Assembly (NCBI RefSeq): GCF_003933235.1
Contig: NZ_RWJI01000001.1
Location: 61,001 to 125,000, forward strand
Direction of reading: 5' to 3'
DNA: 64,000 bases
From: Sphingorhabdus wooponensis
GTDB lineage: Bacteria > Pseudomonadota > Alphaproteobacteria > Sphingomonadales > Sphingomonadaceae
Of the stretch, positions 1 to 8,311 are shown piece by piece. The translations under genes and the position numbers were made by a program. The notes beneath the pieces are model-generated. The model made no database searches and was not told the DNA's origin. It saw nothing but the letters and a program-made list of their open reading frames with translations. How positions within the stretch are numbered: position 1 is the first letter of the stretch; every line of letters begins with the position of its first letter.

Positions 1-634
1 CTGCCAACTTGCGCAGCTTTTCCGACGGGTTGACGAGATATGCCGCATGTGCCCAATCCATCAATGGCGCATCGCTAGCATGGTCGGAATACACTGAAAT
101 ATGGCAGTCTTCGCGCTTTAACCCTTGGGCATCAAACCATGTTTTGACCATTTTCAACTTTTCTGGGCCATAGCAGTTTTCGCCATCAATGAAGTGGCAG
201 ATTCTGCCGTCGGACCGCAATCGATGTTGCGTTGCCACAACCGCATCAAACCCCATCACGTCACCAATTTTATTGGCGTAAAATGCGGGGGCAGCTGTCG
301 CTATTAATAGTTTTTGGTTTTGGCTTCGTTCATTTTCAATAGATTTGGCCGCGCCAGGTTGAATGTCGGTTAAAACGGCTTCTGACACGAAATTTGTCAC
401 CACTTCGGCAAGCGTTTCGGCATCCAAATTACGCCCCATGAACATGCTTATACCAAATTGCTTCAATGGCTTGCGGCCATATAGGCCAACGCGATATCCG
501 ATAAGGGCCATGATCCAAATAGGAAGCCCGACCAACCGAAAGGGCGCAGTTCGCCGTGCGTAAAATAGCAAAAAATGGGTGAAGGTCGGACGGCGCGTGA
601 TGGTTTTGTCGAGATCATATATTGCAATATTCAT
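1..634 (-). CDS. HAD-IB family phosphatase, partial (C-terminus cut by window edge)
   Basis: The frame is open from an ATG at 634 down to base 1, so the C-terminal end is missing. The first residues read MNIAIYDLDKTIT, which holds HAD motif I (DxDxT). Near the window edge the frame reads YSDHASDAPLMDW, the position of HAD motif IV (usually GDSxxDxxM) with a Tyr-Ser-Asp variant. This is the layout of the IB subfamily (phosphoserine phosphatase/CicA-like), soluble enzymes that remove phosphate from small molecules or lipid head groups; the substrate is not readable. It is divergent from the nucleotidyltransferase gene starting at 717, with 82 bp between the two starts. Confidence 0.85.
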   Translation of the reverse strand, partial: MNIAIYDLDKTITRRPTFTHFLLFYARRTAPFRLVGLPIWIMALIGYRVGLYGRKPLKQFGISMFMGRNLDAETLAEVVTNFVSEAVLTDIQPGAAKSIENERSQNQKLLIATAAPAFYANKIGDVMGFDAVVATQHRLRSDGRICHFIDGENCYGPEKLKMVKTWFDAQGLKREDCHISVYSDHASDAPLMDWAHAAYLVNPSEKLRKLA

Positions 635-716
635 ATTTGATGGCCAAGCCCCGCCTCAAGGTGCCGCCAGATAGACTGACGAACCCTTCTGATTTTTCGC
701 GTTTAGGAGAAGCGAC

Positions 717-1502
717 TTGCAAGCGCAATGGACCTGCATCGTCCTTGCCGGACAGCGGCCCGGCCCTGATATGCTTGCCCAGCATTTTGGCCTTGAACAC
801 AAGGCCTTAGTCCCGGTTTGCGGCGAACCGATGATTTGCCATGTTGTCCGCACACTGCATTTGTCACCGCATATCGGCAAAATCATCATATTATCGCAAG
901 ACATAGAGCATCTGCGGTCGGCTGTTGATGCAGCGGGCGGCGCTATTTTGGTGGAAAGCCAGAACAGCATTTCACTTAGCATTAAGGCGCAGGCCGAGAC
1001 ACTCGGTTTTTCTTCACCCTTATTGGTGACCACGGCGGACCATCCTTTGTTGACGGTGGCGATGATCGAGGAATTTCTGCGTCATGCGGATGGCGATGTT
1101 GCGGTCGCCATGGTTGAACGCCAAACTATGCTAAAGCAATTTCCGGATGCCCAGCGAACTTGGCTGCGCTTTTCCGATGGCGCATGGTCTGGGGCCAATC
1201 TGTTTGCGCTGATGACGCAGAAGTCATCGTTTGCGCTCGAATTATGGGCCGGTGCTGAGCAAGATCGCAAAAAGGCATGGCGGTTATTTCTGCATTTTGG
1301 TCTGCTTTTGGCGATACGTGCGCTTACGCGCTCCGTTGGCTTGCATCAGGCTCTGGAGAAGGCTGGGAAACGGCTTGGTCTAGACGCAAGGCTGGTTTCC
1401 ATGTCTGACCCCGTTGCTGCCATAGATGTCGACAAGCTGAGCGATCATCTGCTTGCCGAAAACATACTCATGGAACGCGAAACACCAAGCGGCGATACCT
1501 AA
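717..1502 (+). CDS. MobA-like NTP transferase domain protein
   Basis: A 261-residue protein beginning with TTG at 717, chosen because AGGAGA lies at 705-710, six bases upstream. The N-terminus has the nucleotidyltransferase signature LAGQRPGPDMLAQHFG followed by K29, the loop that binds the NTP phosphates in the MobA/GlmU/IspD fold. The middle has TTADHPLL, equivalent to the metal-binding D-x-P segment. The family transfers a nucleotidyl group to a phosphorylated acceptor. The C-terminal 80 residues are not typical of MobA, so a molybdopterin role is not supported; a sugar- or polyol-phosphate acceptor is equally possible. It runs convergent with rpoN, leaving 22 bp between stops. Confidence 0.8.
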   Translation: MQAQWTCIVLAGQRPGPDMLAQHFGLEHKALVPVCGEPMICHVVRTLHLSPHIGKIIILSQDIEHLRSAVDAAGGAILVESQNSISLSIKAQAETLGFSSPLLVTTADHPLLTVAMIEEFLRHADGDVAVAMVERQTMLKQFPDAQRTWLRFSDGAWSGANLFALMTQKSSFALELWAGAEQDRKKAWRLFLHFGLLLAIRALTRSVGLHQALEKAGKRLGLDARLVSMSDPVAAIDVDKLSDHLLAENILMERETPSGDT

Positions 1503-1524
1503 GCGCCCTAGGCCCTGACCCTAA

Positions 1525-3018
1525 TTATCGGCCCATTTTCTTTTGCCGACGCCGCTGCACGGACGAACCAATACCCATAGCCTCACGATATTTGGCAACG
1601 GTCCGTCGGGCAATGTCAAAGCCCTTTGCTGTAAGTAGCTCGACTAACGTATCGTCTGACAGGATTTTCTCGCCCTCGGCCTCAATCAGCGATTTGATAT
1701 GGCTTTTCACTGCCTCGGCAGATACACCCTCGCCATCGGCAGACTGAACACCTGACGAAAAGAAATATTTGAGGTCAAATAGCCCGCGGCCGCAATGCAG
1801 ATATTTGTTACTCGTCACCCGGCTGACGGTAGATTCGTGCATCTCGATGGCATCGGCAACCTGGCGCAGGGTCAGGGGGCGCAAATGCGCAACGCCGCGC
1901 CGAAAAAACCCGTCTTGCTGCTTTACGATTTCGGTCGCGACTTTGATGATCGTGCGCTGCCGTTGGTCCATGGCCTTGATCAACCAATTGGCGTCGGCCA
2001 TGCAATCGCTGAGCCACGCCTTGGTAGCTTTGTCCTGCCCAAGCTCCGCCACATAGCTTCGGTTGATCAGCAAGCGGGGTAGGTTGGCGCTGTTCAATTC
2101 AATCGACCAACCATCGCCACGTGGTGTCACATAGATATCTGGTGTCACCGCGATACTGTTGTCGCTTTCAAATCGACAACCAGGTTTTGGATCATAACCG
2201 CGCAGCTCAATCAGCATATCGCGCAAATCTTCGTCATCGACGCGGCACATGCGTTTCAATTGATCAAAAGCGCCTTTGGCCACCAGATCGAGGTTATCAA
2301 TCAGCCTTGCCATGCATGGGTCATAGCGGTCCGCCTCCTTGGCCTGAAGCGCAAGGCACTCGGCAAGATTGCGTGCGCCAACCCCCGTCGGGTCAAAGCG
2401 CTGAAGCGCAGTTAGCGCCGCCTCTACTTCGGCGAGGGGCACGCCAAGGCGCTGCGCCATAGCCAGTAAATCTTCACTCACATAACCTGTGGGTTCAATA
2501 TGCTCGATAATCTGTTGAACCAGAAAAAGCTGATGCCCTGAAAGGCTTGCGCCCGCCTGCGCCATTAAATGCGTGCGCAAATCAATGTCGCGTGCTGCAA
2601 AGCTATCGAAATCTGTGCCGTCGACGTCAAAACTGCCTGTGGTCATCGCAATGCCCGACAGGCCAAGCATCCCATCGGCATCCCCCACGCTGTCGGATGG
2701 TGTATCATGATGGAAGGATTCTGCGCCAAAATCGACGTCAAGCGCTTCGGCGGCCGCGTGACTGTCATCGCCGATTATCTCGTCACTGCCGCGTTCGTTG
2801 CTCTCGATAATGGCGGTTTGCGGCAATGCATCAAGCGGTGTGTCGGATATGAAATCGTCGCCGCCGGCATCAAGGACTGGGTTGCGCTCGACTTCCTCGG
2901 CGATGAAGGCTTCTATTTCAATCGATGAAAGCGCCAATAGCTTAATAGCTTGCTGCAGCTGCGGCGTCATGACCAGCGACTGGCTTTGGCGGAGGTCGAG
3001 GCGCGGAGCTAATACCAT
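1525..3018 (-). CDS. rpoN: RNA polymerase sigma-54 factor
   Basis: A 497-residue sigma-54. The N-terminal activator-contact region is clear (RLDLRQSQSLVMTPQLQQAI, about residues 6-25), followed by an acidic linker to about 115, the core-binding domain, a helix-turn-helix (LRQVADAIEMHESTVSRVTS, about 385-405) and the diagnostic RpoN box ARRTVAKYREAMGI (about 470-483). It directs core polymerase to -24/-12 promoters and needs an AAA+ activator; none is encoded here. It lies 29 bp after lptB. In many proteobacteria hpf and ptsN follow rpoN; here the next gene is a convergent nucleotidyltransferase, so those partners are absent from this locus. Confidence 0.98.
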   Translation of the reverse strand: MVLAPRLDLRQSQSLVMTPQLQQAIKLLALSSIEIEAFIAEEVERNPVLDAGGDDFISDTPLDALPQTAIIESNERGSDEIIGDDSHAAAEALDVDFGAESFHHDTPSDSVGDADGMLGLSGIAMTTGSFDVDGTDFDSFAARDIDLRTHLMAQAGASLSGHQLFLVQQIIEHIEPTGYVSEDLLAMAQRLGVPLAEVEAALTALQRFDPTGVGARNLAECLALQAKEADRYDPCMARLIDNLDLVAKGAFDQLKRMCRVDDEDLRDMLIELRGYDPKPGCRFESDNSIAVTPDIYVTPRGDGWSIELNSANLPRLLINRSYVAELGQDKATKAWLSDCMADANWLIKAMDQRQRTIIKVATEIVKQQDGFFRRGVAHLRPLTLRQVADAIEMHESTVSRVTSNKYLHCGRGLFDLKYFFSSGVQSADGEGVSAEAVKSHIKSLIEAEGEKILSDDTLVELLTAKGFDIARRTVAKYREAMGIGSSVQRRRQKKMGR

Positions 3019-3047
3019 GACCTTAGGTTTCCGTCATTTCCCCCACA

Positions 3048-3827
3048 TTACATTGCAAAGCTCTCGCCCAAATACAGGCGGCGAACATTAGGATCGGCAA
3101 CCAGCGCCTCTGGCGATCCGGCAAATAGGACCTGTCCACCGTAAATGATGCAGGCACGGTCAACGATATCCAAGGTTTCACGAACATTATGGTCCGTGAT
3201 GAGCACGCCGATTCCGCGCGTCTTCAATTCCTTCACAAGATCGCGAATGTCAGAGATTGAAATCGGGTCAATGCCAGCAAAGGGTTCATCGAGCAGCATG
3301 ATCGACGGGTTCGCGGCAAGTGCGCGGGCTATCTCGCATCGCCGCCGCTCTCCGCCGGACAAGGCCATGGCAGGCGCACTACGCAAACGGGTCAGGCCAA
3401 ATTCGTCCAGCAGTTTCTCCAACCGATCGCCGCGCGATTCTACGTCGGGTTCCGACATTTCGAGAACCGCACTTATATTTTGCTCAACCGTCATGCCGCG
3501 AAAAATGGAGGTTTCCTGAGGTAGATAGCCGAGCCCCAAAATGGCGCGGCGATACATTGGCAATTTCGTAATGTCCGCGCCATCCAGCGTAATGCGGCCG
3601 CTATCGGGTTTAACCAGCCCCATGATCGAGTAAAAACAGGTGGTTTTGCCGGCGCCATTGGGACCGAGCAGGCCGACCACTTCGCCCTTGGCCACGGACA
3701 GCGATACATCTGTCAGAACGGCGCGTTTGTCATAGCTTTTGGCGATGGACACAACGCCCAATCCCGATTGCATACCTGCATCGGTCGTTGCATCAGCAGC
3801 AAGTGGGGGTGCCGTTATGCTTTCCAT
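3048..3827 (-). CDS. lptB: LPS export ABC transporter ATP-binding protein LptB
   Basis: An ABC ATPase of about 259 residues that powers extraction of lipopolysaccharide from the inner membrane with LptFGC. Walker A GPNGAGKTT, the Q-loop in YLPQETSIFRGMT, signature LSGGERRR, Walker B IMLLDEPFAGIDP and the switch His (ITDHNVRETL) are all present. YLPQE and the DEPFAGIDP form are typical of LptB. The first 20 residues precede the conserved fold. ATG at 3827 is used, but an upstream in-frame TTG at 3833 has a better-spaced AGGCGA. It follows lptA after a 119-bp gap containing two palindromes, and probably shares a transcript with rpoN. Confidence 0.97.
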   Translation of the reverse strand: MESITAPPLAADATTDAGMQSGLGVVSIAKSYDKRAVLTDVSLSVAKGEVVGLLGPNGAGKTTCFYSIMGLVKPDSGRITLDGADITKLPMYRRAILGLGYLPQETSIFRGMTVEQNISAVLEMSEPDVESRGDRLEKLLDEFGLTRLRSAPAMALSGGERRRCEIARALAANPSIMLLDEPFAGIDPISISDIRDLVKELKTRGIGVLITDHNVRETLDIVDRACIIYGGQVLFAGSPEALVADPNVRRLYLGESFAM

Positions 3828-3871
3828 ATTCAATGTTCGCCTGCAATGATTCTTTTGTTTTCTGGATGATA

Positions 3872-3884
3872 GCTAGTGACTAGC
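3872..3884. repeat. perfect short palindrome between lptA and lptB
   Basis: GCTAGT-G-ACTAGC is a 13-bp perfect inverted repeat in the lptA-lptB gap. A few bases further on, GCATG-GTT-CATGC (3902-3914) forms a second short inverted repeat. Both lie about 45-85 bases before the lptB start on the minus strand, where a promoter or processing site would sit. Short palindromes can occur by chance and no matching regulator is recognised. Confidence 0.35.
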
Positions 3885-3946
3885 GAAACATTTTGCAATT
3901 GGCATGGTTCATGCTGCACGCAATTGTTTACAGCTTTAGCCCAAAC

Positions 3947-4474
3947 CTAATTCTTGCGTTGCGGAACGCTGAAGGTACCCGTGACGCGGCCACCTGAAGC
4001 TGTTGTGCCGGATGTCCCGCCACCGTTGATTGTTGAGCGCCCGGCGTTGAGGTCAATGACTAAACGGCCTCCGGTGAGGCGGTTATTGCCTTGCACGAGG
4101 TTCACATTGCCGATCAGCGTGATGAGGCTGGAATCAAGATCATATATGGCAGAGCTGCTTGTAGCGCGCAGGTCATCTTTGGTTATTATCACGCCGCCTG
4201 TGGCATCCAGTCGGTTCACATCAACGCCTTCATTGCTGGAATATGCAGCTGTCACGCGATTTGCCTTCAGCGTAAGCCCAGCTTGGATCGCAGTTACGCC
4301 GCCAGACAAAACGACTCGATCCGCGCGGTCCTGCAGTTCCATAGAAGCGGCCGAAAAATCGACAGGGGCGTTGCTATCATGATTGCGAATGCTTTGGGCC
4401 GTCGAAGCTGTGGATAGCATGCTCATGCCAGCAATCGCCGCGCACAGGCCAAAGGAGAGAGAACGGATAGTCAT
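3947..4474 (-). CDS. lptA: LPS transport periplasmic protein LptA
   Basis: LptA/OstA-like periplasmic bridge protein that carries LPS from LptC to the outer-membrane LptD. With the ATG at 4474 the protein has 175 residues and starts with a signal peptide (MTIRSLSFGLCAAIAGM, cleavage likely near AST-AQS). The mature part has the OstA beta-jellyroll pattern: VDFSAASMELQDRADRVVLSGGV, then LKANRVTAAYSS, DATGGVIITKDDLRATS, and LTGGRLVIDLNAGRSTI. The frame extends upstream to 4612 inside lptC, but that extension lacks a signal peptide and is rejected. The start lies 7 bp after the lptC stop, so the genes are co-translated. Confidence 0.93.
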   Translation of the reverse strand: MTIRSLSFGLCAAIAGMSMLSTASTAQSIRNHDSNAPVDFSAASMELQDRADRVVLSGGVTAIQAGLTLKANRVTAAYSSNEGVDVNRLDATGGVIITKDDLRATSSSAIYDLDSSLITLIGNVNLVQGNNRLTGGRLVIDLNAGRSTINGGGTSGTTASGGRVTGTFSVPQRKN

Positions 4475-4481
4475 TGCGCGC

Positions 4482-5117
4482 TCACTTAATCGCATTCTGG
4501 TCGATACGCAAACGAACGCCACCATCCAGACGCACAATGCGCGTGTCCAAGTCGGCGCGCAGCCGCCCTGCGTGGAAGGTGCCAACTTTCGTGCGACCGC
4601 TAACGGGACCAAAGCTTTGCATCGAACGATTTTTCAGCGATAGTTCTACATTACTGGCGACCATGTCATAGCCCGTCGATTCAACAGCCAGGGGGCCGTT
4701 CACGCGCATCGTTTCTTTATTCAGGTCGTAAACACCGCGCCGCGCGATGATAGACGCCGGTCCGTCATTCAGCATTATCCGGCCCGATAGGGATGTCATA
4801 TCCAAGACAGGGGCAGCAGATGTTTTCTGCACAGCGCTACCCGCGCGCAAGGAAAAAGGTCGGCCTTTGCTGTCATCGCCGCGGTATAGGGCCTCGACGA
4901 CGCGCAAACGCTCTCGTGACAAGTCTACTTCATCCTTGTTCAGTACGAAGCTTAGCTCCTGCTTGCCGGTAAAGGGGCTGAATGCCAAGACCGCCACCAA
5001 AAGGCCAATAATGATGGGCAAGCCAACGCGCAGCGAACGGATTAGGCGGTCATGCCGCCCGTCGGGCATAGCCCAACGCTGCCTTTGTGTGCGTTCAAGA
5101 TCGGCTTGTGCTGACAT
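4482..5117 (-). CDS. lptC: LPS export inner-membrane protein LptC
   Basis: A 211-residue bitopic protein. A cytoplasmic N-terminus of about 28 residues is followed by one membrane helix (VGLPIIIGLLVAVLAFSPF, about 31-49) and a periplasmic beta-jellyroll that receives LPS from LptB2FG and passes it to LptA. Recognition rests on the single membrane anchor, the jellyroll-like repeats and the position immediately before lptA and lptB. It is longer than E. coli LptC (191 residues), as usual in alphaproteobacteria. It is the first gene of the leftward lpt-rpoN run, 25 bp after the RNase D stop. Confidence 0.9.
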   Translation of the reverse strand: MSAQADLERTQRQRWAMPDGRHDRLIRSLRVGLPIIIGLLVAVLAFSPFTGKQELSFVLNKDEVDLSRERLRVVEALYRGDDSKGRPFSLRAGSAVQKTSAAPVLDMTSLSGRIMLNDGPASIIARRGVYDLNKETMRVNGPLAVESTGYDMVASNVELSLKNRSMQSFGPVSGRTKVGTFHAGRLRADLDTRIVRLDGGVRLRIDQNAIK

Positions 5118-5142
5118 GATCGATAGCTAACCCGATCAAACC

Positions 5143-5760
5143 TTAACTGTGCCCGAATATGTCGATTTCTGGCCAGCCCGCGAGATCAAGATCTGCACGG
5201 TGCGGTAGAAAGTCAAAGCATGCTTGCGCCAAGCCTGTGCGGCCTTCGCGTTCAAGACGGATAACAAATTCGGCATGCAGCCGGTGGAGATAGCGCACGT
5301 CGCTTGCCGCATAATCCTTTTGCGCTTCGGACAGCACGGGGCCACCCCAGTCGCTGGATTGTTGCTGTTTCGAAATATCGGTCGACAGCATTTCCTTCAC
5401 CAATTCTTTCAGGCCGTGGCGGTCTGTATAAGTCCGGGTCAGGCGTGACGCGATTTTGGTGCAGAATAATGGTGTCGCAACGACATTCAAATAATGCGAA
5501 ATGGCCGCTAAATCGAATCGGGCATAATGAAATAGCTTGAGGCGTGTAGGATCGGCAAGAACAGCGCGCAAGTTGGGCGCTTGATAGTCGCTGTTCCGGC
5601 CAAAGCGGATTAAATGTTCGTCCCCGCGGCCATCGGAAATCTGCAAGAGGCAGAGCCGGTCGCGTGGAGTAATCAACCCCATGGTTTCCGTGTCAACGGC
5701 CACAGGACCTTCTGCCAATACGCCAGTGGGAAGGTCTTCTTCATGTAAATATACGCTCAT
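5143..5760 (-). CDS. Short ribonuclease D-type 3'-5' exonuclease
   Basis: A DEDD-family 3'-5' exonuclease of 205 residues. Exo I is VDTETMG (Asp and Glu), Exo II is in LKLFHYARFDLAAI (Asp), and Exo III is DYAASDVRYL (Tyr and Asp), giving the DEDDy set. E. coli RNase D has about 375 residues with two HRDC domains; here the protein ends after the nuclease domain, the short alphaproteobacterial form that trims tRNA or rRNA 3' ends. The ATG at 5760 is preceded by AGGGGC and starts at the expected place. The frame continues upstream to 5934 but that part has no family similarity. Confidence 0.9.
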   Translation of the reverse strand: MSVYLHEEDLPTGVLAEGPVAVDTETMGLITPRDRLCLLQISDGRGDEHLIRFGRNSDYQAPNLRAVLADPTRLKLFHYARFDLAAISHYLNVVATPLFCTKIASRLTRTYTDRHGLKELVKEMLSTDISKQQQSSDWGGPVLSEAQKDYAASDVRYLHRLHAEFVIRLEREGRTGLAQACFDFLPHRADLDLAGWPEIDIFGHS

Positions 5761-5975
5761 GCTTGCCCCTTGCCCGACAGTGCTGTCCAAGGCAAATGAA
5801 ACTACAGTTATGACACCGCGAAATCCCGCCACAATATTTGCTATCGCGGCACATTGTATTACGATATAGATATAACTCGCGTAATCACCAACGGTTGCGC
5901 TTGTGACGTGCAGTACAGTCGCCCTCGACTGCATAACATAGTGGTTTAGGGCGATGAGAAGGCAAGCAAGAAGTT

Positions 5976-6773
5976 ATGGGTTTTGATCGCAAGCGTGCTG
6001 GCAAGGGCCGGGACAAAAGAGACGGTTTCGGTGATGAAAGCTACGATGGTTATCGCGCACCATCCCCCTATCAAAGTGATTTTGGTGGCGGCCGTTCTGG
6101 CGGCGGTGGATATGGCGGCGGCGGTCATGGTGGCGGTGGCGGAGGTGGCTTTGGTGCCCCGCGCCGTGGTCCCGGTGGCCCACCAATGCCTGCGCAAGTC
6201 ATCGGCTCAGGCAAGGGAATCGTTAAGTTTTTCAATGGTCAAAAGGGTTTTGGCTTCATTCAAGTAGATGGTCGTCCAGACGACGTCTTCGTGCACATCA
6301 GCGCTGTCGAACAGGCTGGCCTTGCCGGCCTTGCCGAGGGTCAACCGCTTGAGTTTCAGCTTGTGGAGCGTGGCGGCAAGGTGTCGGCAACCGATCTCGT
6401 AATCGACGGTGAACCAATGCCTGTCAGTGAACGCGCACCGCGTCCTGATCGTCCAGCTTTTGATCGTGACCGTGCACCACGCGGCGATGATCGTGGCGGC
6501 TTCCGTGGCGGCGATCGCGATTCGGCTCCTCGTGGTCCGCAGCGCGAATCGACAGGCGAACGCGCCAACGGCACTGTTAAATTCTTCAATGACATGAAGG
6601 GTTTTGGTTTTGTGCAACGTGATGATGGCGGCGAAGATGTGTTTGTGCACATTTCCGCGCTTGAGCGTTCGGGCATGGGTCAAGTAACCCAAGGCGACCG
6701 TTTGGCCTTCGATATCGAAATTGATCGTCGTGGCAAATATTCGGCAACAAACCTGAGCACGCTCTCCGAATAA
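5976..6773 (+). CDS. Two-domain cold-shock protein with glycine-rich N-terminus
   Basis: A 265-residue RNA-binding protein with two cold-shock domains, about residues 79-147 ([17 protein letters not shown]) and 198-265 ([18 protein letters not shown]). Both keep the RNP1 (KGFGFI/V) and RNP2 (VFVHIS) aromatic patches that stack on single-stranded RNA or DNA. The N-terminus is basic, then glycine-rich (GGGG repeats with R, about 37-70), and the linker is rich in Arg-Asp-Gly. Tandem CSD proteins are a known alphaproteobacterial type; the long low-complexity arm suggests condensate-forming or chaperone-like RNA binding, which is inference. A 215-bp region separates it from the divergent RNase D gene, leaving room for a thermosensitive leader. 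A strong terminator follows. Confidence 0.95.
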   Translation: MGFDRKRAGKGRDKRDGFGDESYDGYRAPSPYQSDFGGGRSGGGGYGGGGHGGGGGGGFGAPRRGPGGPPMPAQVIGSGKGIVKFFNGQKGFGFIQVDGRPDDVFVHISAVEQAGLAGLAEGQPLEFQLVERGGKVSATDLVIDGEPMPVSERAPRPDRPAFDRDRAPRGDDRGGFRGGDRDSAPRGPQRESTGERANGTVKFFNDMKGFGFVQRDDGGEDVFVHISALERSGMGQVTQGDRLAFDIEIDRRGKYSATNLSTLSE

Positions 6774-6795
6774 ACGCCCTTTAGACATTCAAAAA

Positions 6796-6830
6796 GGCGG
6801 GTGGAGTCATACGCTTCGCCCGCCCTTTTT
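6796..6830 (+). terminator. Rho-independent terminator after the cold-shock gene
   Basis: GGCGGGTG (6796-6803) pairs with CGCCCGCC (6817-6824) with one G-T wobble and is followed after one C by TTTTT. A run of five A precedes the stem, so the hairpin can also stop leftward transcription; it sits between the convergent cold-shock and Dps genes. Confidence 0.85.
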
Positions 6831-6840
6831 GTTTCTGCCG

Positions 6841-7305
6841 TTATGCGTTACCCATCGTGGCGGCCAAGAACCAAGCGCGCTGCTCGGCTTGGTCCGTCCA
6901 ATCGTCAAGCAATCCATCGGTGGCATTGTCGCCCGCTTCTTCCGCGAGGTCTTTGGCCTCCTTCAACGCTTTTATTAGCGTCTCATTATCGGTGTGCAGT
7001 GCCGCGAGCATCGCGGCCGCATCCGTTGACGTCGAATCATGATCAGCAATGCGCTGCTTTGCTGCAATCGAACCGATGGACGTGAGCGTATCCTGACCCA
7101 ATTTGCGCACCCGTTCGGCCACAAGGTCGGTCGTCGCGATCAGCTCTGTCGCCTGTTCGTCAAACAGCAAATGATATTCCCGGAAATGCGGGCCTGTAAC
7201 ATGCCAGTGAAAATTCTTAGTTTTCAGATATAACGCATAATAATCGGCCAGAAGGCCATTTAACGCGTCCGCCAATGCCTTTTTGCTATTGTCGCCAGCT
7301 GCCAT
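6841..7305 (-). CDS. dps: Dps-family DNA-binding ferroxidase
   Basis: A 154-residue ferritin-like protein that forms 12-mers, oxidises iron with hydrogen peroxide and shields DNA in stress. The ferroxidase signature is clear: KNFHWHVTGPHFREYHLLFDEQATELI, which supplies the His, Asp and Glu ligands shared across subunits. A preceding ADYYALYLKT helix and the C-terminal helix with EQAWFLA-type ending fit the family length (150-170). A ribosome-binding sequence (AGGAGA, minus strand) lies just before the ATG at 7305. It is monocistronic, convergent with the cold-shock gene; no clear OxyR or Fur site is visible upstream. Confidence 0.95.
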   Translation of the reverse strand: MAAGDNSKKALADALNGLLADYYALYLKTKNFHWHVTGPHFREYHLLFDEQATELIATTDLVAERVRKLGQDTLTSIGSIAAKQRIADHDSTSTDAAAMLAALHTDNETLIKALKEAKDLAEEAGDNATDGLLDDWTDQAEQRAWFLAATMGNA

Positions 7306-7679
7306 TGCAGTTCTCCTGTATCGGGGGGACTCTTAACATGGGGACGAAGGGACCGATTTCCAAGCTGTCGCTTGGGAGGGCAGCGCGTGATGCAGATATT
7401 TTGATGTTGGCGGGTTGAACGAATCGCTTTATTTGCGCGCACAGCCTACGCATCATCTGAGCCTGTTTCAGGAACTTGTGTACCGAGGTGTAGAAAAAGT
7501 AAGCTGCTGAAAAGCGTTCAGCATGGCAGCTAGGTACGAATTTGGCAGGTCTTCAATCCAGATACCAGCTTATTGGCTTGACTTTGGTCCCGCGAATCCG
7601 CATTGGCCCCCGTCTGTGAACAGCGCGGCTTTTTTCTGCGCAGTTTTTTACGAAATTTTTTGAATAAAAGGAATGGGCC
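7306..7679. other. 374-bp intergenic region between dps and rpmG
   Basis: No credible gene is seen. It contains two small hairpins: CCAAGC/GCTTGG at 7360-7375 and GCTGAA/TTCAGC at 7506-7522, the latter flanked by AGCT on both sides (7502-7531). A TTGACT hexamer at 7578-7583 could be a -35 element for rpmG but the -10 match is poor. The last 60 bases before rpmG are T-rich. This is the only gene-free stretch over 300 bases, and a small RNA cannot be excluded. Confidence 0.6.
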
Positions 7680-7847
7680 ATGGCGAAGCCAGCCACGATC
7701 AAGATCAAGCTGCTCAGCACCGCTGACACGGGCTTCTTTTACGTGACCAAGAAAAATCCGCGCAACATCACTGAAAAGATGACGTTCCGCAAATATGACC
7801 CCGTTGTGCGCAAGCATGTCGAGTTCAAGGAAGCCAAAATCAAGTAA
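7680..7847 (+). CDS. rpmG: 50S ribosomal protein L33
   Basis: A 55-codon gene. The translation starts [20 protein letters not shown] and continues with YVTKKNPRN and KMTFRKYDP, ending EFKEAKIK. This is the alphaproteobacterial, cysteine-free form of L33, a small basic protein of the large subunit near the E site. The length matches the family exactly. AAAGGA lies upstream of the ATG at 7680, and a strong terminator follows at 7881, so it is a single-gene unit. The absence of the CxxC pairs marks it as the zinc-independent type. Confidence 0.97.
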   Translation: MAKPATIKIKLLSTADTGFFYVTKKNPRNITEKMTFRKYDPVVRKHVEFKEAKIK

Positions 7848-7880
7848 GCCAACGCGGTTGCTTGAATAGGGTATCGATCA

Positions 7881-7904
7881 GGGCGCTTTTGGCGCCCTTT
7901 TTGA
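7881..7904 (+). terminator. Rho-independent terminator after rpmG
   Basis: GGGCGC (7881-7886) and GCGCCC (7892-7897) form a perfect six-pair stem with a TTTTG loop, followed immediately by TTTTTG. It lies 34 bases after the rpmG stop. Confidence 0.9.
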
Positions 7905-8041
7905 TTTTTGTAATAAAAGTACTGGGGTGCGCGCGCCGTTCCATTGATCGCTGCACCGCTTCCCAAAACGGCATCAGCTTTTTATCCATATGGACCTTTT
8001 CTGGCTTTGCGTTCGGCTATGCCTTGGCTTAAGCGGAAGGC

Positions 8042-8311
8042 ATGCATGAGAGAAACCACACATTAGACCCATCGGCGATGGCGTTCCAGGCATTGGCTTG
8101 GGCGTTGATGGAAGAATCACGTGCGGAGCGATTATTGTCGCTCACTGGCCTCACGCCAGAGGGATTGCGCAGCAGCGTTATGGAACGCAGCACGCAGGCC
8201 GCGATTCTGTCGTTTTTGGAGGCGTATGAACCCGACCTTGTCGCTTGCGCCGCGGTCATAGGGGTGTCGCCCGCTGTATTGGTGCAGGCACGGCAGGAGT
8301 TGGATGCATGA
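8042..8311 (+). CDS. DUF3572 family protein
   Basis: An 89-residue, mostly helical protein with an acidic character. The segments AMAFQALAWALM, RLLSLTGLTPEGLRSSV, AILSFLEAYEPDLVACAAVIGVSP and ARQELDA follow the DUF3572 pattern known from alphaproteobacteria. Its function is unknown. It heads a tight operon: its stop overlaps the next start as ATGA (8308-8311). GGAAGG lies directly before the ATG, which is unusually close for a ribosome-binding site, so initiation may be weak or the annotated start may be slightly off. Confidence 0.85.
   Translation: MHERNHTLDPSAMAFQALAWALMEESRAERLLSLTGLTPEGLRSSVMERSTQAAILSFLEAYEPDLVACAAVIGVSPAVLVQARQELDA

Noticed and set aside
6076..6170. Tandem repeat or CRISPR-like array
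   Set aside because: These are irregular GGT/GGC codon runs encoding the glycine-rich arm of the cold-shock protein, without repeat-spacer structure.
6207..6788. 193-codon minus-strand frame opposite the cold-shock gene
   Set aside because: Caused by repetitive glycine-codon DNA; the plus strand encodes two clear cold-shock domains.
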